Shown: positions 1-6,675 of the stretch, in pieces | How the letters are laid out: each line of letters begins with the position of its first letter | Numbering within the stretch: position 1 is the first letter of the stretch | DNA from: Hyphomonadaceae bacterium | GTDB taxonomy: Bacteria; Pseudomonadota; Alphaproteobacteria; Caulobacterales; Hyphomonadaceae | DNA: 8,516 bases | NCBI GenBank assembly: GCA_030696545.1 | Contig: JAUYSA010000125.1 | Location: 1-8,516, forward strand | Direction of reading: 5' to 3' | Made by a program: the position numbers and the translations under genes | Notes under the pieces: model-generated | What the model saw: the letters and a program-made list of their open reading frames with translations, nothing else | The model's database searches: none | What the model was told of the DNA's origin: nothing

Positions 1-199
1 CCTCGCCGCCAGCGTCACGGATTTCCTTGGCAACTGCCTCAGCCGCCGAAACCGACCCGCCCGAACCATCGACCGACCCGCCCAGATCGTTCACCACAAC
101 CTTCGCGCCAAGCGCCGCCAGCTGCAGGCAGTGCTGCCGGCCAAGCCCGTTGCCGCCGCCGGTGACAATGGCAACCTTGCCGTCAAATCGAATGGTCAT
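1..199 (-). CDS. Short-chain dehydrogenase/reductase, N-terminal part (3-hydroxyacyl-CoA dehydrogenase / MFE-2-like), cut by window edge
   Basis: This is the first 66 codons of an SDR oxidoreductase; the rest lies beyond the left edge. After MTIRFDGKVAIV comes the Rossmann dinucleotide loop TGGGNGLG (residues 13-20, the TGxxxGxG pattern of classical SDRs). Strand 2 ends in VVVNDLGG, with Asp38 in the place that usually selects NAD(H) over NADP(H). The stretch NDLGGSVDGSGGS followed by AAEAVAKEIRDAGGE resembles the (3R)-hydroxyacyl-CoA dehydrogenase domain of peroxisomal multifunctional enzyme 2 (HSD17B4) and its bacterial relatives, so a role in acyl-CoA or steroid side-chain oxidation is likely but not shown. 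The YxxxK active site is not in view. The ATG is supported by GAGGA (205-209) five bases upstream. It is transcribed divergently from the glycosyltransferase gene. Confidence 0.9.
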   Translation of the reverse strand, partial: MTIRFDGKVAIVTGGGNGLGRQHCLQLAALGAKVVVNDLGGSVDGSGGSVSAAEAVAKEIRDAGGE

Positions 200-290
200 G
201 TGGATCCTCGTTCACTGAGCGCATGTCCGATGGCAAAGCGGGAGAAGGAAGGCAAGAGCCGCGTGGCCGCACGCCCCCGCGCGAGGCAAT

Positions 291-308
291 CTTGGTCGGC
301 CCGCCAAG
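291..308. promoter_or_regulatory. Operator-like imperfect palindrome in the divergent spacer
   Basis: CTTGGtcGGCCcgCCAAG is an 18-bp dyad with 7 of 9 possible pairs. It lies in the 167-bp spacer between the divergent SDR and glycosyltransferase starts, about 92 bp from the first and 59 bp from the second. The size and symmetry would suit a dimeric repressor such as a TetR-type protein, but no regulator is encoded in the window and dyads of this quality arise by chance in GC-rich DNA. Confidence 0.2.
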
Positions 309-317
309 CCTGCGCGA

Positions 318-347
318 TTTACAAAAGCTGACGCCTGTCGCTAGACA
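318..347 (+). promoter_or_regulatory. Possible sigma-70-type promoter for the glycosyltransferase gene
   Basis: TTTACA (318-323) matches the -35 consensus at 5 of 6 positions. TAGACA (342-347) lies 18 bp downstream and matches the -10 consensus at only 3 of 6. Transcription would start near 354, giving a leader of about 13 bases before the GTG at 367. This is the most AT-rich stretch of the divergent spacer. The -10 is poor, so this is only a candidate. Confidence 0.2.
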
Positions 348-366
348 GATACGCGAGTGATCGGGA

Positions 367-2769
367 GTGTTTCAGCTGGGCGAGTCAGAGAGTCTGCCCC
401 GGCGCGCCTCCCGTCTGGCTGGCCCCCTTCATTTTTCGCGGTTCGTGATAGCAAGCGCTGCGTCCGTTCCGTTCAATCTCCTGGCAAGGGCGATCTTCTC
501 GCAGCTCATGCCGTTCGAGATAGCGCTCGTACCAGCGCACATTGTCGGCATGCTCGTAGCGTTCGTCCTGACGCGGGCATTCGTGTTTCCCGGCGGCCAG
601 ACGCCCATCGCGGTCGGGCTCAAGCGATTTGCGATCGTCAATGTCGGCTCACTCCTGATCACCACAATCATTGCGTCCTTCGCGCTGAGAATCGTGTTTC
701 CGCTGACGAACTTCACGCTGTTTCCCGCCACGGCCGCCCACATCGCCGGGCTGGCAGTCGCGTCGGTATTCTCCTATTTCGGCCATCTCCACTATTCGTT
801 CCGCCACACCGCGCCCAAAGCCAAGGCCGCGTCGGTCTCTTCCTACGCACTCTTCATCGTGGTCTGCGTCGGTTTCGTGCTCGTCTCGCGAATCTACACA
901 CTCGCCACACCCGAGCCGTACAATATCGATGAAGCACAATGGGCCGTCTCCGCACGACGCATCCTGACGGACTGGGTCGTCTGGCGCTCAAGCGACCTCA
1001 CCACCAGCGGGCCGCTGAATGCAGTCATCATCAGCTGGCCGTCGCTGTTCGGCTTCACGCCCTCCATCATCAGCTCGCGACTTACCGGAATACTCCTGCT
1101 CGCCTTCAGCGTCTTCCAGCTTGCCCGCCTCGTCAGGAGAGGTGAGGGCTTCAACATGGGCGCAGCAGCGGTGGCGGTGCTCGCGGCCTTTCTCGGGATT
1201 TCGGGCGATCAGGATCTGATCCACTACAGCAGCGAACTTTTCTCGGTCGCCCTCATCGCCGCATTCGGACGGCTCTATGTCGACCTTCCCGGACAAGGCG
1301 CCTGGCGCTGGCTCCTGTGCGGACTGATCGCCACCAGCCTGCCGTTCGCGAAGCTGCAATCCGCGATCTTCTGCGTGTTGTTCCACGCCGCCTGCATCGG
1401 CCAGCTCGGCTGGCGCATCTATGCGCGCCAGCCCTGGCTGAAGCTCACGATGGCATATGCGCTGGGTTCGGCCATACCCGTTCTCGTGCTTGTCGCGCCG
1501 GCATTCATGGTGGGCGAACAGAAGGCTTTCCTCGACGGGTATCTCGGGTTGAGCGGCAATCTCGGCGAGCACACCCTTGCGGTGTTCGCGACGGTCTCGC
1601 CATTCCTTCTAGGCATGGGGGCGCTCTGGCTGGCCACGCTCGTTTTGCGCCCGCTTCGGCGGGGCAGCGTTGAACGCTGGGATCTTCTCATCCTCAGCAT
1701 CGCCATCTGGCCGGTCGCAATCGTCACCGTCTGGCTGCCCGGCCGTGCCTATCTGCATTACGCGTTCTATCTCCTGATCGCGCTGCCGCTATCGATCCTG
1801 TTCCTCGAGCGGGCGCTGCGCCCCTCTTCGGAGAACGGTATCGTCATTGGCCGCCGCATCGCGCTCGGCGTTTCAATCCTCTGTGTCACGGTGCTGGGCG
1901 CGATCTCGTCCCCCTCGCTCACGTCCGCCTATGCCGGCGCCGGACAGGATCTCGGCTTCAGGCTCGTGGCGGGCGATGGCGTGGTCCGCCGGCCGCTTTT
2001 CGCCTGGACCGGCGCCTCGCGCAGTGACCGCATGCTGATGTGGGGGTGGGAGCCCCGGCTGACGGCTTTCGCCGATCTCCCGTCCGCCGACCGCGCATCA
2101 CATGCGGAATTCCTCATCCGACCGAACCGCGCCCGCAGTTATTTTCGTGAGCGGCTGTTGCGGGACATCGCTTTAGTTCCGCCAGTGATCGTTATCGACG
2201 CCAACCGTCCCGGCAATTTTTTCGGGAATTTCCCCGGCTATCGCCCGGAGAATTTCCATCTGGACGAATTCCCCGCGCTCAACAAAATCATCGGCGCGGA
2301 CTATGTCCAGATCGCAGGCGATGATCAGCGAACTGCTGTTTATCTGCAAAGCAATCTGGCCGTGGATCTGCGTGCGTCGGAAATTACGCTGACCTCGTCC
2401 AGCCGTGAACTGGTCGATAACGCCATGGCCGAACGCTCCGCCGACTGGCTGGATTTTGATGTGGCCATCCCCATCGATCTGCATCTCCGCGCACCCGAAC
2501 CCATTCAGGAAATCTGGGTGCTGTCTTCACGTGGCGGCCCAGGCAGGCAGCGCGGCTCTTCCCAGATTGCCTTGGACCTCCAGACGGCAGACGGCGTCCG
2601 TCACATGGATGTCGCGCTGTTTCGTTACCCGAGCTGGACCGTGATCCCCGTCGATGCGGAAGCCTCGATCATCTCGTTCAGGGTGACATCCATCGAGAAT
2701 GTCGGCCTCGGTCCGGCGCTGAACGAGATCAAGGCCTTCCGGACAAGGCGCTCCACCACAAGCGACTGA
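367..2769 (+). CDS. GtrA-like flippase domain fused to a GT-C membrane glycosyltransferase with a beta-sandwich-like tail
   Basis: An 800-residue inner-membrane protein with three parts. Residues ~22-146 form a GtrA-like domain: four hydrophobic helices (about 24-44, 52-73, 87-110, 117-141), the FVLTRAFVF turn after helix 2 and a closing YFGHLHYSFR. GtrA proteins are thought to flip polyprenyl-phosphate sugars. Residues ~157-512 carry about ten further helices. The first outer loop has NIDEAQ with Asp188-Glu189, matching the acidic motif of PMT/ArnT-type GT-C enzymes that use polyprenyl-phosphate sugars; GRAYLHYAFYLLIALP (459-474) also fits this class. Residues ~515-800 are soluble and probably periplasmic; the last ~110 look like a discoidin/carbohydrate-binding beta-sandwich ending in NEIKAFRTR. 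The GTG at 367 is the only usual start before the first GtrA helix, since an in-frame TGA lies at 358-360. Its ribosome site is poor: GGGAG (363-367) overlaps the start codon. Acceptor and sugar are unknown, and no GtrB partner is in view. Confidence 0.85.
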   Translation: MFQLGESESLPRRASRLAGPLHFSRFVIASAASVPFNLLARAIFSQLMPFEIALVPAHIVGMLVAFVLTRAFVFPGGQTPIAVGLKRFAIVNVGSLLITTIIASFALRIVFPLTNFTLFPATAAHIAGLAVASVFSYFGHLHYSFRHTAPKAKAASVSSYALFIVVCVGFVLVSRIYTLATPEPYNIDEAQWAVSARRILTDWVVWRSSDLTTSGPLNAVIISWPSLFGFTPSIISSRLTGILLLAFSVFQLARLVRRGEGFNMGAAAVAVLAAFLGISGDQDLIHYSSELFSVALIAAFGRLYVDLPGQGAWRWLLCGLIATSLPFAKLQSAIFCVLFHAACIGQLGWRIYARQPWLKLTMAYALGSAIPVLVLVAPAFMVGEQKAFLDGYLGLSGNLGEHTLAVFATVSPFLLGMGALWLATLVLRPLRRGSVERWDLLILSIAIWPVAIVTVWLPGRAYLHYAFYLLIALPLSILFLERALRPSSENGIVIGRRIALGVSILCVTVLGAISSPSLTSAYAGAGQDLGFRLVAGDGVVRRPLFAWTGASRSDRMLMWGWEPRLTAFADLPSADRASHAEFLIRPNRARSYFRERLLRDIALVPPVIVIDANRPGNFFGNFPGYRPENFHLDEFPALNKIIGADYVQIAGDDQRTAVYLQSNLAVDLRASEITLTSSSRELVDNAMAERSADWLDFDVAIPIDLHLRAPEPIQEIWVLSSRGGPGRQRGSSQIALDLQTADGVRHMDVALFRYPSWTVIPVDAEASIISFRVTSIENVGLGPALNEIKAFRTRRSTTSD

Positions 2770-2920
2770 TGGTTAAGGGTGGCTCATTCTGATTGGCGTT
2801 GCGCCAGCCAAGGCCGTCCGACCGCCTTTCGCTTCTCGCACATCTCCCCTCTGCCGCTGAAGCAGGGTAGGGAACTGAAATGCGATCGGTGCATTTCTAA
2901 CCGTCCGCGGGAGCTGCCTC

Positions 2921-3712
2921 ATGAAACTCAAAGTCCGCTCGGATCTGCTGTACGATTTTCCGGCGGGAACCGAAGCGATCGTCTCTATCCAGGCTGCCGC
3001 TTCGCCGGACCAGACCATCGTTTCCGAAAGCCTTTTGATCTCGCCCAACGCGCAGATCGTGCAGGACCTGGCCGACGAACGCGGAGAGCGCCGCTTCCGT
3101 GCCGTATTCTCGGGTGAGACCCGGATCTCCTATGAGGCGGTCGTCGACAATGGACTACGCATTTCGCTTCCGCCCGATGTGATCCAGCGCGCCTGGTGCG
3201 ATCTTCCGCAGGACGCCCTGCTTTATCTGACCGCAAGCCGGTATTGCCCGTCGGACAAGTTCATCGCCTTCGCCAAACGCGAGTTCGGGGCGATCGAAAA
3301 CGGCGGCGCCCGCGTCCGTGCGGTGCTCGACTGGATTCACGCGAACGTCGACTACATAGCCGGCATTAGCGACTCCGAAACCACCGCCGAGCGCACCTTC
3401 GTGGACCGCGCGGGCGTCTGTCGCGATTTCAGTCATCTCGGCATCACGCTCTGCCGCGCGCTCAACATTCCCGCCAGGGCTGTCAGCGCCTATGCGTGGA
3501 AGCTCGACCCGCCCGATTTTCACGCGGTATTCGAAGTCTATCTCGGCGGCGGCTGGTGGCTGGTCGATCCCACGCGTCTCGCGCCGATCGACGGTCTCGT
3601 CCGGGTCGGCATCGGGCGCGACGCTGCCGACATCGCGTTCCTTACGACGAATGGCCCCTGCCAATGCCTGTCGCAATCGGTCGCTGTCGAGCCGGCACCG
3701 GAAGGAAACTGA
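2921..3712 (+). CDS. Cytoplasmic transglutaminase-like domain protein
   Basis: 263 residues with a transglutaminase/papain-like core in the C-terminal half. The triad is visible: Cys167 in RAGVCRDFSHLG, His201 in DFHAVFEVYL and Asp216 in WWLVDPTRL, in the usual Cys-His-Asp order and spacing for the COG1305 group. The N-terminal ~100 residues (starting MKLKVRSDLLYDFPAGTEA) look like the beta-rich domain that precedes the core in many bacterial members. There is no signal peptide or membrane helix, so it probably acts in the cytoplasm. Bacterial members are mostly uncharacterised and may be proteases, amidases or cross-linkers; the substrate cannot be read from sequence. GCGGGAG (2907-2913) lies 7 bases before the ATG. 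The 151-bp gap after the glycosyltransferase gene holds no gene I can support, so co-transcription is possible but not shown. The usual neighbours of some transglutaminase clusters (alpha-E protein, circularly permuted ATP-grasp, Anbu peptidase) are absent. Confidence 0.9.
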   Translation: MKLKVRSDLLYDFPAGTEAIVSIQAAASPDQTIVSESLLISPNAQIVQDLADERGERRFRAVFSGETRISYEAVVDNGLRISLPPDVIQRAWCDLPQDALLYLTASRYCPSDKFIAFAKREFGAIENGGARVRAVLDWIHANVDYIAGISDSETTAERTFVDRAGVCRDFSHLGITLCRALNIPARAVSAYAWKLDPPDFHAVFEVYLGGGWWLVDPTRLAPIDGLVRVGIGRDAADIAFLTTNGPCQCLSQSVAVEPAPEGN

Positions 3713-3752
3713 ATCGATCTGCGCGGCCCTCGGGAAGCGCGGTTGACCCGAA

Positions 3753-4943
3753 CTAGACCTTCAGCGCTTCCACGCCCGGCAGTTCCTTGCCTTCCATCCA
3801 CTCCAGGAAGGCGCCGCCTGCCGTCGAGATGAAGGTGAGGTCGTCTGCCACGCCTGCGTGGTGCAAGGCCGAGATAGTGTCGCCGCCGCCGGCGACGGCC
3901 ACAAGTTCACCCGCCTTGACGAGCCGCGCAGCTTCTTTCGCCGCTTCGACCGTGCCCTTGTCGAAGGGTGGTATTTCAAACACGCCCAGCGGGCCATTCC
4001 AGATCAGCGTCTTGGAGTTTCCCATCGCGCGCTTGAGGCGGGCCACCGTTTCCGGGCCGGCGTCGAGAATGCGCTCGTGATCGTCGACATTGCCGAGATT
4101 GCGCACGCGCGTCGGCACGCCCGCCGCCATCTGCTCGGCCACCACGATATCGAGCGGCAGGAAGAGCTTGCAGTTGCTCTGTCCGGCAAGACGGATGATT
4201 TCGCGCGCCGTCTCGGCGAGATCCTTCTCGCAGTATGACGCGCCCACATCATGGCCCTGCGCATACAGGAACGTATTCGCCATGCCGCCGCCGATGGCAA
4301 GCTTGTCGAGTTTGGTGACGAGATTCTTGAGCAGGTCGAGCTTGGTCGAAACTTTCGATCCGCCGACAATGCCGATCACGGGCCGCTGCGGATTGCCCAG
4401 CGCCGCGTCGAGCGCCGTCAGTTCGCGCTCCATCGAAAGTCCCGGATAGGCCGGCAGCAGTTTCGCGACGCCCTCGGTCGAAGCGTGCGCCCGGTGCGCG
4501 GCGGAGAACGCATCGTTGACATAGATGTCGCCCAGCTTGGCGAGTTCGGCGGCGAACGCCGGATCATTCTTCTCTTCGCCCGCATGATAGCGGAGGTTTT
4601 CCAGCAGCGCGACGCCGCCCGGCTTCAGCGCGTCGATAACGGCCTTCGTATCGGCTCCGATGCAGTCATCAGCCCACGCCACATCATGGCCAACCAGCTT
4701 GGAGAGGGCAGGCAGAACCGGCTTCAGGCTCATTTCCGGAACGCGCTTGCCTTTGGGGCGGTCGAAGTGAGCCAGTAGCACAACTTTCGCGCCGGCATTC
4801 GACAGCAGTTCGATCGTCGGCAACGCCGCGCGCAGGCGCGTGTCATCCGTGATCTCCCCGTCATCCATCGGCACGTTGAAATCAACGCGCACCAGCGCCG
4901 TCTTGCCTTTGAGGTCAGCGCCCTGAAGCGCGCGGAAGGTCAT
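3753..4943 (-). CDS. pgk: Phosphoglycerate kinase
   Basis: A complete 396-residue PGK, the usual bacterial length. It reversibly transfers phosphate from 1,3-bisphosphoglycerate to ADP, giving 3-phosphoglycerate and ATP in the cytosol. The N-terminal signature RVDFNVPM (19-26) is followed by DDTRLRAALPTI with the catalytic arginine at 36, then HFDRPKG (59-65), LENLRYHAGEEKND (114-127) and YVNDAFSAAHRAHAST (141-156). The nucleotide half has GGSKVSTKLDLL (194-205), GGGMANTFL (218-226), IWNGPLGVFE (314-323), GGGDT (352-356) and the closing STAGGAFLEWMEGKELPG. Asp61 replaces the glycine of the common HxGRP motif. The ATG is preceded by GGGA about nine bases upstream. It is the last gene of the tkt-gap-orf-pgk series, 96 bp after the small hypothetical gene, and converges on the transglutaminase gene with 40 bp between the stops. 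Confidence 0.98.
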   Translation of the reverse strand: MTFRALQGADLKGKTALVRVDFNVPMDDGEITDDTRLRAALPTIELLSNAGAKVVLLAHFDRPKGKRVPEMSLKPVLPALSKLVGHDVAWADDCIGADTKAVIDALKPGGVALLENLRYHAGEEKNDPAFAAELAKLGDIYVNDAFSAAHRAHASTEGVAKLLPAYPGLSMERELTALDAALGNPQRPVIGIVGGSKVSTKLDLLKNLVTKLDKLAIGGGMANTFLYAQGHDVGASYCEKDLAETAREIIRLAGQSNCKLFLPLDIVVAEQMAAGVPTRVRNLGNVDDHERILDAGPETVARLKRAMGNSKTLIWNGPLGVFEIPPFDKGTVEAAKEAARLVKAGELVAVAGGGDTISALHHAGVADDLTFISTAGGAFLEWMEGKELPGVEALKV

Positions 4944-5017
4944 GTCGTTCGTCCCGTCAGATTAGGTAAACTCAGTTGGTCATCGCGCTCATGCGTGCAT
5001 CGTTCGGGCCGTCACCC

Positions 5018-5045
5018 GCCATCGGTCAGCTGCCATCTGTCAGCT
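5018..5045. repeat. 14-bp tandem duplication spanning a stop codon
   Basis: GCCATCGGTCAGCT (5018-5031) is followed directly by GCCATCTGTCAGCT (5032-5045), two copies differing at one base. The second copy contains the TGA (minus strand, 5040-5042) that ends the 160-residue hypothetical gene, so the duplication repeats the stop region just outside the gene. It looks like a small replication-slippage event; no function is evident. Confidence 0.7.
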
Positions 5046-5522
5046 GATTGGGTCTTCCCAGGGAACATCCTGTTCCTTGACGTTCTTCAGCAGCTCGAAC
5101 CCGATGCGCCGTGGCGCTTCATTGATCTTCTTCACCGCCACCAACAGCAGGCTGACCTGGCTGTAGTGCTGGATCAGCTCCCATTTCCGGCCGTCCGGGA
5201 ATTCACCGAGGAACAGGATCATGTCCGGTCCCCAGCTCGCCACGTTCGACAGGTGCAGCGGCTCTCCGCTAGGTCCCTCGACGAACCGCCCGCCCACTTC
5301 ATGCTCGGGTCCGAGGTTCTTCTCGAACTCCATGATCTGGTGGACGAGGCGCTGATGCATCCACGCCGCCGGATCATGCGGCTTCTGCAACTGCGTCGTG
5401 GCCGGCGTTTCCGCCGCAGCCTCAACCACCTCGCCCTTCACATGGTAAGGCGGGGCGGCAGAAACGTGAACGGCGACCTCTTCGGTCGCCGTCCCTTTTT
5501 CGTCTTGGGTGTTGCCCGCCAC
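5040..5522 (-). CDS. Conserved hypothetical protein coupled to gap
   Basis: 160 residues, function unknown. The first ~48 residues are rich in Ala, Glu, Thr and Pro and probably disordered. From ~50 to 145 there is a compact folded region: PAAWMHQRLVHQIMEFEKNL is likely helical, then come EVGGRFVEGPSGEPLHLSNV, the hydrophobic WGPDMILFLGEFPDG, LIQHYSQVSLLLVAVKK and RRIGFEL, which read as beta strands. There is no signal peptide or membrane helix. The pattern (helix with FExxL, PDxIxFxG, LIQHxSQ, PRRIGF) reminds me of a proteobacterial family of unknown function, perhaps DUF6173; that is from memory and unchecked. The GTG start overlaps the gap TAG by one base (TAGTG), and no usual alternative start exists upstream before an in-frame TGA at 5553-5555. 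The reading frame and its place between gap and pgk argue that it is real and co-expressed with the glycolytic genes. Confidence 0.8.
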   Translation of the reverse strand: MAGNTQDEKGTATEEVAVHVSAAPPYHVKGEVVEAAAETPATTQLQKPHDPAAWMHQRLVHQIMEFEKNLGPEHEVGGRFVEGPSGEPLHLSNVASWGPDMILFLGEFPDGRKWELIQHYSQVSLLLVAVKKINEAPRRIGFELLKNVKEQDVPWEDPIS

Positions 5523-6529
5523 TAGATCAGCTTCGCCCAGGCGACAGCCGTGTCACTCATCCGGGTCGAGAAGCCCCACTCATTGTCATACCACGACAGC
5601 ACCGACACGAACGTGCCGTCCATCACCTTGGTCTGGTCGGTGTGGAAGATCGACGAGTGCGGGTTGTGGTTGAAGTCGCTCGAGACAAGCTTCTCGTCCG
5701 TGTAGCCGAGAATGCCCTTCAGCTTGCCGTTGGCGGCGGTGCGGATGAGATCGTTGATCTCCTTCGCGGTCGTCTCGCGCTTGGCGATGAACTTGAAGTC
5801 CACCAGCGAAACGTTCGGGGTCGGCACGCGCACCGAGATGCCGTCCAGCTTCCCGTTCAGGTCCGGCATCACGAGGCCGACCGCTTTAGCCGCGCCCGTC
5901 GAGGTCGGGATCATCGACAGCGCAGCCGCGCGGCCGCGATAGAGATCCTTGTGCATCGTATCCAGCGTCGGCTGGTCGCCGGTGTAGGAGTGGATGGTCG
6001 TCATCATGCCCTTCTCGATGCCAATGGCTTCGTGAAGGACGCTCACCACCGGCACGAGGCAGTTCGTCGTGCAGGAAGCGTTCGAGACGATCATGTGCTC
6101 CTTGGTGAGCTTCTGATGGTTCACGCCATAGACTACCGTCAGGTCCGAATTCTCGCCCGGGGCCGAGATCAGCACGCGCTTGGCGCCAGCCTGGAGGTGC
6201 AGGGCGGCCTTGTCCTTCGCCGTGAAGATGCCCGTGCATTCGAACGCGATATCGACGTTCATGTCCTTGTGCGGCAGCTCAGCCGGGTTCTTGATCGCCG
6301 TGACCTTGAAGCTCTGGTTTCCGACCGAAACCGTGTCGCCCTCGACCTTCACGTCCATGTTCAGCGGGCCATGAACCGAGTCGTATTTCAGCAGGTGGAC
6401 GTTCGTCTCGACCGGGCCGAGATCGTTAACCGCGACGACTTCGATGTCCGTGCGCTTGTGTTCCAGGATGGAACGGAGAACCAGTCGACCAATCCGGCCA
6501 AAACCGTTGATCGCAACACGAACAGCCAT
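5522..6529 (-). CDS. gap: Glyceraldehyde-3-phosphate dehydrogenase, type I
   Basis: A complete 335-residue GAPDH. It oxidises glyceraldehyde-3-phosphate to 1,3-bisphosphoglycerate in the cytosol, or runs in reverse in gluconeogenesis. The Rossmann motif INGFGRIGR is at 8-15. Asp36 in AVNDLG favours NAD over NADP. SNASCTTNC (149-157) gives catalytic Cys153, and His180 lies in TTIHSYTGDQ. IPTSTGAAKAVG (207-218) and the C-terminal SWYDNEWGFSTRM (312-324) are typical. I chose the ATG at 6529 rather than the one at 6550: it begins MAVRVAINGFGR, the normal family N-terminus, and has AGAGGA six bases upstream, whereas the longer form adds seven unsupported residues. Its stop overlaps the start of the next gene by one base. 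It lies downstream of tkt and upstream of pgk. The 297-bp spacer before it, filled largely by a repeat, suggests its own promoter. Confidence 0.98.
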   Translation of the reverse strand: MAVRVAINGFGRIGRLVLRSILEHKRTDIEVVAVNDLGPVETNVHLLKYDSVHGPLNMDVKVEGDTVSVGNQSFKVTAIKNPAELPHKDMNVDIAFECTGIFTAKDKAALHLQAGAKRVLISAPGENSDLTVVYGVNHQKLTKEHMIVSNASCTTNCLVPVVSVLHEAIGIEKGMMTTIHSYTGDQPTLDTMHKDLYRGRAAALSMIPTSTGAAKAVGLVMPDLNGKLDGISVRVPTPNVSLVDFKFIAKRETTAKEINDLIRTAANGKLKGILGYTDEKLVSSDFNHNPHSSIFHTDQTKVMDGTFVSVLSWYDNEWGFSTRMSDTAVAWAKLI

Positions 6530-6535
6530 CGGGAA

Positions 6536-6541
6536 TCCTCT
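6536..6541 (-). promoter_or_regulatory. Ribosome binding site that sets the gap start
   Basis: On the minus strand AGAGGA sits six bases before the ATG at 6529. It overlaps the region that would encode the extra residues of the longer reading frame from 6550, so it argues for the 335-residue form. Confidence 0.75.
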
Positions 6542-6675
6542 ATCATCCAAGTGCGGCCCCGGATGCAGGAACGGGACCGGCCGTCACACGGTCTTCATGC
6601 GCGGCGTAATAGCGGATTTTTCCGCACATGCGAGAGGTTTGCGCGGTAAATTCTCGCAATACTCTGTCGCGGTGC
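6542..6675 (-). promoter_or_regulatory. gap leader region, probable promoter location
   Basis: These 134 bases separate the inverted repeat from the gap ribosome site. On the minus strand they hold the locally AT-rich stretch TATTGCGAGAATTTACC, and a small perfect hairpin at 6612-6625 (GCGGA / TCCGC, four-base loop). I find no pair of -35 and -10 hexamers good enough to name. A gap promoter here is inferred from the distance to tkt, not read from a clear motif. No gene is supported. Confidence 0.3.

Noticed and set aside
131..331. Small plus-strand frames at the left end
   Set aside because: They run opposite the SDR N-terminus and into the divergent spacer, with Arg/Ala-rich translations and no ribosome sites.
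357..932. 191-codon plus-strand frame overlapping the GtrA-glycosyltransferase start
   Set aside because: It is Arg/Ser/His-rich with no helices or motifs, and lies within the coding region whose other frame gives clear membrane helices.
988..1572. 194-codon minus-strand frame opposite the glycosyltransferase
   Set aside because: It is shadow coding: charged, low-complexity translation on the opposite strand of a supported gene.
2794..2806. Small hairpin TGGCG-TTG-CGCCA after the glycosyltransferase stop
   Set aside because: It has a five-pair stem with no T-tract; too weak to call a terminator.
3713..3752. Bidirectional terminator between the convergent transglutaminase and pgk genes
   Set aside because: Only short GC pairings (GCGC, CCC-TC-GGG) are present and neither strand has a T-tract. 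Termination is expected here but no standard signal is visible.
6530..6550. Seven-residue longer form of GAPDH starting at 6550
   Set aside because: The added residues MDDRGFP are not part of the family N-terminus, and the AGAGGA ribosome site lies inside them, properly placed for the ATG at 6529.
5642..6649. Long plus-strand open frame (335 codons) opposite gap
   Set aside because: It is the antisense of the strongly supported gap gene. The translation is Arg/Val/His-rich with no family resemblance, as expected from GC-biased third positions.
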